Origin: a virus
Reading direction: 5' to 3' (one strand)
Length of the DNA stretch: 27,519 nucleotides
IMG/VR virus record: IMGVR_UViG_3300030118_002802
Coordinates: 36,056 to 63,574 of that record
Below are positions 20,240-27,519 of the stretch, one piece after another (position 1 is the stretch's first letter; every line of letters starts with the position of its first letter). The notes under the pieces were generated by a model. The model did not search any database. It saw only the letters and a list, made by a program, of their open reading frames with translations, and was not told the origin of the DNA. A program made the position numbers and the translations under genes.

Positions 20240-23200
20240 AGTCCTGATTTATTTTTAGTTTTCATTTTACAACGTTTACCGTCTTTCTTTATATGTGAGC
20301 ATTGAACTTCTTTGTCTCCTTGTTCTACCTCATCGTGTATTGTACAGAAAGACTTACCAGGTAAAGCTTCGTTTCTACAACGCTTACCTGATCTACTAAT
20401 TGCAGCGCATTGAACTTTTTTACCTTCTTTCTTTTCTTCTTCTTGTAGCTTTTTATTTTCTTCTATTTTAACTTTATTTTCAGCTTCTTCTTTTTCTTTT
20501 CTTTCTTGCTTTTTTATTTCGTTTTTCTTTTTTCTTTCTTCTTTTTGTATTTCTTTAACCTCTTGCTTAGCATCTATAACAGCTTGTGGTTTAATACCAA
20601 AGTTCCAAGTGCTCCAACCAAGCATTAAAGCTATTCTTTCCCACGTTTTGTTATCAGAGTTCATGGCCTCTCTTATATTTCTAATCTTAGAATACAATCT
20701 ACTTAGCGGTACATTTGTTATAGCTTCTGTAGCAGAAAACGCAGCTTCATATATAGGGTTGTCAAACTGAGTTAAAGACATTTGCTTTATAACTCTTTCG
20801 TTAAACTCCCAGCTTTGTGTAGCTGAATAAAGTTTTCTAGCTTTAATACCAACAGGTGGTGATAAGTTTAACATCTCTATAAGAGTGTAAGCATGATCTG
20901 GTTGATATTTGCTTTCTTCTTGTTCCATAAACTCTAGCACCATATTTTTTAACGTTGATACAGCTGCACCCGCAAAACCAGAACCTCTTAATAAAGAGTC
21001 GATCATACCATTACCTATATTAAAGTATTTATCATCATTATCTTTTTCTTCTTCTTCATCATCACCAAATGCTACAGCAAATAAAGCTTGTTGTAAACCG
21101 TAGAATATAGCGTTTTGTATAGCGCCATAATAAAGTATTTTTGATATATGAGTTTTAGCATCACCTCTACCGTTTACTAAATCTTGCATAGCTCTTTTTA
21201 TTAACCTGTTGTACTGCATAGGTGTGTTTTGAAAAGCTAATATTAGTTTACCTAGTGGTGAAGCTTGTTGTTGTGATATTTTATCTGGTCTAGCAGACTG
21301 TTGAGTTTCTTCTGCTATTTCTTGAAAGTCTTCAAAAGCTTTTGTTTCAGCTTCTTTTTGATTTAAGCCTTGTTCTAAATAACTATTAACTCTGTTTCTA
21401 TAAAAACTAGCACCACCCATAGCTATAGCAAAACTATCTGCCATTTGTGTAGGTAAGAAACCTTTTTGTAATATATAACCTATAACAGCTCTAACAGGGT
21501 TTTTAGAATTACGTATAGCTTCTGCCATTTCTTTAGCATTTAAGTCTTGTTGTAAACCAGATCTTCTTTGTTTTAAAAAGTCTGAGTTAAATAAAGATAT
21601 AAAATCTGTAGCAAACTGTTTAGGGTTGGCAAGTGTTTTAGCTACTTTTAAAGGGTTATTATCTGACCAGTTTATAAAGTTAACCGTAGATAAAGTTTGT
21701 AGTACAGCTGATCTAGCGTTAAAGAACATTGTTGCGCCAACAGAGCCGTTTATCCAGTCCATAAAACCATTCATTAACCTTGACATACCTTCAGGTCTGT
21801 TACTACCGCTTTTCATACGGTATATAACATCTTTTAATGCTTCTACATAGTTAGGTCCATATACAGCTTGTAGCTTATTCATATTTTCTTCAGAGAATAT
21901 AGTATCAACATTATTATTAAACTCTGATAATAAATTATCTCTAGTGTTATCAGCAGCTGAATTTGTAGCTATACTAATATTTTCAGCCAACCAAGCGTCG
22001 TCAGGAGCAACTAAACCTCCAGCTTTTTGATTTATAGCTTCAACCCCGTCTGCAAAAGCTTTAACGTCTGGATTAGACTCTACGTGCTTTACTAATTCGT
22101 TAATATCTGTTTGTGACATACCTGGTATATCAAAACCGTTTCTTGTGTAGTTATAAACTCTTACAGCTTGATCAAGAGTAAACTCTAACCCTGGTATATC
22201 TTTGTTTAGCTTTTTAGCTATATCTTTGTTTGCTTTTTTAAGAGCCCTCATGTCATAAGACACAGATTGCTTTAACATGTGTAAAGCTCTCATTGCTTTA
22301 GCATAAGGATCAAATAACTTATCTTTAAAAAACTTATGATGTCTTTCGCCTTTTTTACCCTTACCTAACAAAGAATATATTAAGCCTTTAAAATCTTCGG
22401 CTGATGGTGGTAAGAAAAACTTAAACCTACCTTTACCCTTACCTCTTCTAATAGCTTTAGCTTTGCTAAACTTCTTTTCTCTAGCTACACCTTTAGTTTC
22501 TTCCAGTATAATATCTAAATCAAGATCTTCTTTCATGTCGTTCATACCATCTTCAACTATATTGTCAAACTGGCTAGAATCAAATTCTTTACTAAAATTA
22601 AATCTAGCTTGAACAGAACTACCCTTAATATCTAGCTGATCCATCATATCTTTAACAGCTTCTACGTTAGGCAAAGCATCATCAACAAAATACATATCGT
22701 TATAACCCTCTGCGTATTTACCTGCCATCCACATAGCTTTTGCTTCACCCGTACTATTACCTAAACCGGTTATATTTTCTAAAGGTAAGTTTATACCTTT
22801 TGATTTTAACCAGCCATGTATAGCTACAGCGCTTTCTTGAGGTCTTGCTGTTAATATATAATTGTTTTGTGGTCCAAACTTAGCTATTCTGTTTTTAAGC
22901 TTTTGAAACAAAGGGCCTTCAACACCACCTCTTACGTTTATAAAGTCATCAAAGTTAAAATCAAAACCTTTAGCCATTAGTTCAGGTCCTTTTATAGGCC
23001 AGTCAGCGCTACTTATTCTAGTTTCTTTACCTGTTGTTGGATCTGTAGCTATTATAAAGTTATCTCCATCTATAATTAATGTTTCGTCAAAATCAAAAGC
23101 AGACATACCTCTAGATTTAGGCGCTGGTTTACTAAACATATATCCAGAGTTTATTATGTTACCTAACATTTGCTGGCCACTTTGATTACCTTTTTCTAAA

Positions 23201-26200
23201 GCTTTTGTTGTTTCTATCCAGTTTTCACCTATAACATCTGTATTTTTAGGATTTATACTTCTTATAGGAGCAATACTATTAATATCATACTTACCAGGGT
23301 TTTTTAAGTACTGTAGCATCGTTCTTAAATTAAAAGATCTGCTAGTACCGTCCATTGTTGGTAACGTTTGTAACCCAGCATCATCTATAAGTTTATTGTG
23401 CTCATAAGATATTACTTGAACTTGATAACCGTCCCATATTTTTTTATCTAACCTTCTATTGTTATCGTAAGACTGTACTATTTCTGTTGACACTTGAACT
23501 TTAGATTTCATGTGCTCGTATTGAGTAACTTGGTTTATAGAAAGTTTACCTCTATTTTTAACAATATCCATAACGTTATCGGCTATAAACTCAGCGTTAG
23601 CAGATCTTCTTATTGGAGCTTGCATATCAGAACCAAGCATGTTAGTTAATAAAGCTATATCAGTCTTGTCTAAGTTTCCATTATCTAATCTATCATAAGC
23701 ATTGTCAAACATTATTTCTACAACTTCTCTAGCCTCCATAGACGCAGCCAGTCTATCTTTATATGTTTGCTCAGCTCCTTTTGTTTCTATATCTTTTAAA
23801 AACGCCTCTGTGTTTTCTTTAGGTAAAGTTGTTTCTAAAGGGGTTTGTGAGCCATCAGGATTGGTTAAAACGTATTGTCCAGTTTTAGGACTTATTATAC
23901 TATAACCGTTAGGCAAACCTTGATTTACTAAAGATAAAAAATCTGATTTACCTGTAGTTACTTGGTATCTATTTTGTTTTGAATATGTTGTTTTACCGTC
24001 TTTTATTCTTTTTAAACCTTTTCCTTTTACGTAGTTAGGGTTTTCTACAACGTCACCACCATCTTCTCTAGGTATAAATCTACCGTCACCAATTTTACCC
24101 ATAGAACTAAAAGCACTAGAAAGATGTCCTATAATTAATTCAGCTCCTTTTTTAATACCTTTAGTTTCTACTATTTTAGATGTAGATATAGTTAAGTTTC
24201 TTCTAGCTTTATTAGCACCTTCAATACTGTTAACCGTGTTGGCTACAGTAATTTTCTTACCATCAGCATCTCTGTTTTTAAATACATCGTCTAAGCTATC
24301 TACAAAATTTTCTCTTTGAAAGTTTTCTAACATAGCTTCTGTAGGAGTAACAGTCTCACCTAAAATTTGTTTAGACTCTAAGTAGCCATCTACTTCTGAC
24401 TGAATTTTATTTCTTAATCTTGTTTTTTGAGAGTTTGTTAGTAAATTACCTACAACATTATCAATAGCTTTATCAATAGATTCTGTTGATATATCATTAC
24501 TCATTTGCATAACTACTTCTGGAAACGCTGCGTTAATTACGTTTTGAGCTTCACTGTTTTTTGAAAATGCCATTTGAGACTTACCGTCAGCTAACTTAGC
24601 TCTTATAGCTTCTGTAGCCGTGCCGTTAGTTATACTGTTTAATCTTGTTTCTTGATTAGCCGCTAACTGTGATAACGATGTTACTAATTGTCTTATAGCT
24701 CCATCATTAGCAGTACCTGTTTCAAAAGTACCATCTGGTGTTATACCAAACAAACCTAAAAAGTTATCTCTTTCTACACTATCTATTTTAGTCTGCGATC
24801 TCTTTTGACCTAATTTTTTACTAGCACCTTCAGATACTTTTAACCTTTCACCAGTAATATACAAATCACCTAACTTTGTATCAGCAATACCCGTAGCTTG
24901 ACCACTTCTAGTTTCACCTTCTGGTAATAACTGAAACAATATGTCATTAAAAGTACCGTCAGCATTTGTTGATAAAGCTAATATTTTTTCTTGAGCAGAC
25001 TTTCTTTGTTTAGCATCCAAATCTTGATTTGCAAGTACTCTTAAAGGGTCAATACCAAATTCCGCAGATAATGTCTCTAAGACGTTATAAAGAGCCCCAG
25101 ATGGAGACGCATCAGCGGTTTTTGTAGGGTTAAATAATTTTGGTTCACCAGTCTTTTTATTTACTATTATATTACCACTTTTATCTTTTCTAGTTATTTT
25201 ATCAACACCAGCTACAAGTTGTTTAAAATCTTTGTATGTTAAGTCTGTAATATCTAGATTTGCATTTACTATAGTGTCACGTAATGATTGTCTAGTGTCT
25301 GCGTCTAAGCCTAAAGCTTCTTTAACTTTTACTTCGTTTATTAGTTCTCTTGCCGCTTGTTTTCTACCAGGTGATAGATCCATGTTTTCTAAAGCTTCTA
25401 AAGCACTATCTCTTTCACCTATTAAAACATCGCTTAATGTTCCAGCGTCACCAACAGGTTTATCTAAAGAAGTTTCTTCTACTCTGTTTTCTCTTTTGTA
25501 CTCGTTCATTACATCACCTTTAGCTCTATATATAATAGATCTACCAGCTCCACCGGATACACCCGTTAACCAACCAAATAAACTTTTGTTTTTATCTAAG
25601 CTATAGTTTTGTAAAAACCTTCTACCTACTTCTTCTTTAACTTTTCTAGTAAATTCACGTAAAGCTTCTGGTGGTAAACCAAGCTCTGTCATACCTTGCT
25701 GTATTAAAGCATCTAATGATCTACCTTCTACTATAGCAAAATAAGCATTTGTAAAATCTGGCGTAAGAGCAAACTCAGCTTGTGATACATGTTTAGGTGT
25801 ACCGTCCTCGTTTTGAACAAAATTATCAAACGTTTGTTTTAAATCTGGGTTTGACTTTACGTTAGCGTCTACAGCTCTTGAAAACTGTGTTTCACTTTTT
25901 ACTTGCTCAGGAGTTCTAGCATCTTTAAACATTTTACCTTTAGCTCCTTTCTCAAGCATTTTAATAATAGCTTTGTTTGGTTTATTATTTTTTACAGATA
26001 CATCAAAGTCTTTTATAAAGTTTAATATATCTTTCTTTGAGTCTAGCTTTATTTCTCTACCTAAATAGTTTTGAGAAAAACGTCTAAACATACTAGCTAT
26101 TTTTTGTAGTCCATTTTCTTTTATAGTAGCGTTACCATCTCTAACCATTTCAGTTATTATGGTCATTTTTTCTTCTGGCCTAACAGCATTATCATAAACT

Positions 26201-27519
26201 TTTACTCTAGCATTAAAAGAAGATTCAGCTGTTGTGTTTTTAAACTTAATATCACCGTCATCTACTAACTGGTCTACAGCTGAACCAAGAGTTTCTCTTG
26301 CTACAGGATCAGCTTTTAAAGTATTAAAGAAAGCAGCATGAACAAACTCATGAGAAGCAGTATTAAGCATACCGTTTTCTAAAGCTGTTTCTTTATTTAT
26401 TATTATATCTAAACCAACAACTTTACCGTCATTAGTTAATCTAGGAGCAAAAGCACCATAGTTTCTAGCGTTACCTTCTGCAATATTTAATACAGTAGAG
26501 GCGTCAGCTTCTGCATTATCTATTTGATCTATAGCTTGTCTAGCTTCATTTCTTTCTTCTTGCGTAGAGTTTTTATCTTTTAAAATTTGTTGATAACCTT
26601 CTTTTAAACCATCTAGCTGCATAGAAAAATCAACAACATTATCATAGTCTCTACCAGTATAACCTTCTGTTATTTTATTTTTTAAATCATTAGTGTTTGT
26701 TTCTTCAACGTTAATTTCAACAACACCTCTATCGTTTATTTTATCTTGATAAAGTTTTATAGCATCTACATTTTGCTTGTAGATCTTATCTATATCTTCT
26801 TGTTTTACACCATCTAGTATTTTGTTTTTACGTTTATTTAATTCATCTACCTTGCTTTGAAGATCTTGTGTTTTATTAAGTTTTTCTTCAGCTGATAGTT
26901 TTGTATCACTAGATATATCTTTAGACTGATTAATATAAGACTGTTTTTCTTTATCTATATCTATAAGTTCTTTTTTTTCTGAGTCATTTAAAGCGTCAAC
27001 TCTTTTTATATCGTTGTTTAGCATTTGCTGAGACATGTCTGTTAACTTAACATATTCGTCTTCAAGCTTTGCTATAGTCTCTGTATCAGCTGTTTTTATT
27101 TCTTCTTGTATTTCTAACAAACGCCTACCTATTTCAGATCTATTTTGATAAGTACTAGATGATTGAAAAGGACTATATAGCTTGCTAAATAATCTAGGTG
27201 TTTGTATAGCGCTGCTTATAATACCACCACTAGCAAAAGCTTCTAGACCACCATCATATATATTAACGTCATTTTTTCCAGATATAAATATATCAGCACC
27301 GTTACTAGTAAAAGTAGCAAAAACCTCAGAACCACCTTCTCCAATAAATTCTCTACCAAAAGATCTTGTGTTTTTAAAAGTAAAAACTTCATCTTTTAAA
27401 TACTTACCGTAACTTGTTTTTATTTGTTTTTTAAACTTTGGTTTTCTTAAAAAGCCTTTTGTTTTATTTACAGCTCCTAAAGTTATTCTTTCACTTAAAA
27501 CTTCACCAATACCAGTTAA
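20221..27519 (-). CDS. Giant multidomain polyvalent protein, probably virion-internal (at least 2432 aa, N-terminus outside window)
   Basis: The frame stays open to the right edge, so the start lies beyond 27519. In protein order: REFIGEGGSEVFATFTS and hydrophobic GGLEAFASGGIISSAI (27210-27350); coiled coils (26700-27120); zincin motif HEFVHA (26338-26352); a sigma-like segment with NKSLFGWLTG and SLDKPVGDAGTLSDVL (about 25430-25600); a HAD phosphatase with FDFDETL (23077-23097), ILTARP (about 22842-22860), GEAKAMW and YFVDDALPN (about 22668-22694); a helical region like LPD38 with ATMFFNARSAVLQTLSTVNF and LAFQNTPMQYNRLIKRAMQD (about 20900-21750); a Lys/Glu coiled coil; and two C-terminal Cys/His knuckles. 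Such fusions are known as phage large polyvalent proteins, thought to be ejected with the DNA (inference). Confidence 0.85.
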   Translation of the reverse strand, partial: LTGIGEVLSERITLGAVNKTKGFLRKPKFKKQIKTSYGKYLKDEVFTFKNTRSFGREFIGEGGSEVFATFTSNGADIFISGKNDVNIYDGGLEAFASGGIISSAIQTPRLFSKLYSPFQSSSTYQNRSEIGRRLLEIQEEIKTADTETIAKLEDEYVKLTDMSQQMLNNDIKRVDALNDSEKKELIDIDKEKQSYINQSKDISSDTKLSAEEKLNKTQDLQSKVDELNKRKNKILDGVKQEDIDKIYKQNVDAIKLYQDKINDRGVVEINVEETNTNDLKNKITEGYTGRDYDNVVDFSMQLDGLKEGYQQILKDKNSTQEERNEARQAIDQIDNAEADASTVLNIAEGNARNYGAFAPRLTNDGKVVGLDIIINKETALENGMLNTASHEFVHAAFFNTLKADPVARETLGSAVDQLVDDGDIKFKNTTAESSFNARVKVYDNAVRPEEKMTIITEMVRDGNATIKENGLQKIASMFRRFSQNYLGREIKLDSKKDILNFIKDFDVSVKNNKPNKAIIKMLEKGAKGKMFKDARTPEQVKSETQFSRAVDANVKSNPDLKQTFDNFVQNEDGTPKHVSQAEFALTPDFTNAYFAIVEGRSLDALIQQGMTELGLPPEALREFTRKVKEEVGRRFLQNYSLDKNKSLFGWLTGVSGGAGRSIIYRAKGDVMNEYKRENRVEETSLDKPVGDAGTLSDVLIGERDSALEALENMDLSPGRKQAARELINEVKVKEALGLDADTRQSLRDTIVNANLDITDLTYKDFKQLVAGVDKITRKDKSGNIIVNKKTGEPKLFNPTKTADASPSGALYNVLETLSAEFGIDPLRVLANQDLDAKQRKSAQEKILALSTNADGTFNDILFQLLPEGETRSGQATGIADTKLGDLYITGERLKVSEGASKKLGQKRSQTKIDSVERDNFLGLFGITPDGTFETGTANDGAIRQLVTSLSQLAANQETRLNSITNGTATEAIRAKLADGKSQMAFSKNSEAQNVINAAFPEVVMQMSNDISTESIDKAIDNVVGNLLTNSQKTRLRNKIQSEVDGYLESKQILGETVTPTEAMLENFQRENFVDSLDDVFKNRDADGKKITVANTVNSIEGANKARRNLTISTSKIVETKGIKKGAELIIGHLSSAFSSMGKIGDGRFIPREDGGDVVENPNYVKGKGLKRIKDGKTTYSKQNRYQVTTGKSDFLSLVNQGLPNGYSIISPKTGQYVLTNPDGSQTPLETTLPKENTEAFLKDIETKGAEQTYKDRLAASMEAREVVEIMFDNAYDRLDNGNLDKTDIALLTNMLGSDMQAPIRRSANAEFIADNVMDIVKNRGKLSINQVTQYEHMKSKVQVSTEIVQSYDNNRRLDKKIWDGYQVQVISYEHNKLIDDAGLQTLPTMDGTSRSFNLRTMLQYLKNPGKYDINSIAPIRSINPKNTDVIGENWIETTKALEKGNQSGQQMLGNIINSGYMFSKPAPKSRGMSAFDFDETLIIDGDNFIIATDPTTGKETRISSADWPIKGPELMAKGFDFNFDDFINVRGGVEGPLFQKLKNRIAKFGPQNNYILTARPQESAVAIHGWLKSKGINLPLENITGLGNSTGEAKAMWMAGKYAEGYNDMYFVDDALPNVEAVKDMMDQLDIKGSSVQARFNFSKEFDSSQFDNIVEDGMNDMKEDLDLDIILEETKGVAREKKFSKAKAIRRGKGKGRFKFFLPPSAEDFKGLIYSLLGKGKKGERHHKFFKDKLFDPYAKAMRALHMLKQSVSYDMRALKKANKDIAKKLNKDIPGLEFTLDQAVRVYNYTRNGFDIPGMSQTDINELVKHVESNPDVKAFADGVEAINQKAGGLVAPDDAWLAENISIATNSAADNTRDNLLSEFNNNVDTIFSEENMNKLQAVYGPNYVEALKDVIYRMKSGSNRPEGMSRLMNGFMDWINGSVGATMFFNARSAVLQTLSTVNFINWSDNNPLKVAKTLANPKQFATDFISLFNSDFLKQRRSGLQQDLNAKEMAEAIRNSKNPVRAVIGYILQKGFLPTQMADSFAIAMGGASFYRNRVNSYLEQGLNQKEAETKAFEDFQEIAEETQQSARPDKISQQQASPLGKLILAFQNTPMQYNRLIKRAMQDLVNGRGDAKTHISKILYYGAIQNAIFYGLQQALFAVAFGDDEEEEKDNDDKYFNIGNGMIDSLLRGSGFAGAAVSTLKNMVLEFMEQEESKYQPDHAYTLIEMLNLSPPVGIKARKLYSATQSWEFNERVIKQMSLTQFDNPIYEAAFSATEAITNVPLSRLYSKIRNIREAMNSDNKTWERIALMLGWSTWNFGIKPQAVIDAKQEVKEIQKEERKKKNEIKKQERKEKEEAENKVKIEENKKLQEEEKKEGKKVQCAAISRSGKRCRNEALPGKSFCTIHDEVEQGDKEVQCSHIKKDGKRCKMKTKNKSGLCYYHD

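Noticed and set aside
20221-27120. Giant protein starting at a TTG codon at 27120
   Set aside because: The same frame continues without a stop to 27519 and encodes plausible protein (REFIGEGGSEVFATFTS), so the gene runs off the window and the TTG is internal.
1-27519. tRNA genes, insertion sequences, integrase or attachment sites
   Set aside because: I saw no cloverleaf, transposase, integrase or terminal repeats; a tRNA-finding program would be needed to exclude degenerate tRNAs.

Overview
The window looks like part of the genome of a tailed phage, or a very similar prophage or metagenomic contig, that infects a marine Bacteroidetes/Flavobacteriia host. The DNA is AT-rich and almost entirely coding. 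Genes are packed with ATGA or TAATG overlaps, and most starts lack a clear Shine-Dalgarno sequence, as is usual in Bacteroidetes. Host clues are a secreted protein carrying a type IX secretion (T9SS) C-terminal sorting domain and flavobacterial Cys repeats, and a short Hc1 histone-like protein of the Bacteroidetes type. No capsid, portal or terminase gene lies in the window, so the phage assignment rests on the replication and virion-type genes.

Left arm (1-10370, all + strand), DNA replication, recombination and nucleotide metabolism: 3' part of an ATP-dependent DNA ligase, small ORF, HTH protein, sigma-70-like factor, ERF annealing protein, PD-(D/E)XK exonuclease, 52-aa ORF, SSB-like protein with a DLPF tail, T7 gp4-like primase-helicase, two small unknown proteins, a T4 gp42-like dCMP hydroxymethylase, a GIY-YIG/MazG fusion, a second MazG-like protein, a T7 endonuclease I-like resolvase, a 47-aa protein, a class II (B12-dependent) ribonucleotide reductase and a short Hc1-like histone. 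The hydroxymethylase, the two all-alpha NTP pyrophosphatase domains and the reductase together suggest a pathway for replacing cytosine with 5-hydroxymethylcytosine.

Centre (10374-10399): a symmetrical GC hairpin followed by T8, serving as terminator between the two converging gene blocks.

Right arm (10398-27519, all - strand), read from the right edge: a giant multidomain protein (at least 2432 aa, N-terminus outside the window) with a zincin motif, a sigma-like segment, a HAD phosphatase domain, an LPD38-like C-terminal region and two Zn knuckles. Next comes an envelope-directed cassette: lipoprotein, pre-toxin-like protein, TM/coiled-coil protein, Cys-less thioredoxin-like protein and T9SS cargo protein. 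Then follow tail-fibre and LamG appendage proteins and small structural proteins. After these come seven small, very basic proteins, several with domains also known from giant algal viruses (DUF6321, DUF5824 and DUF5872 from memory). The arm ends with an M15 peptidase endolysin and a 32-aa membrane peptide.

The items most worth following up are the predicted cytosine hydroxymethylation pathway, the phage-encoded T9SS cargo with its neighbouring envelope proteins, the sigma-like segment inside the giant protein, and an N-terminal MAFKM-type signature shared by unrelated small proteins.
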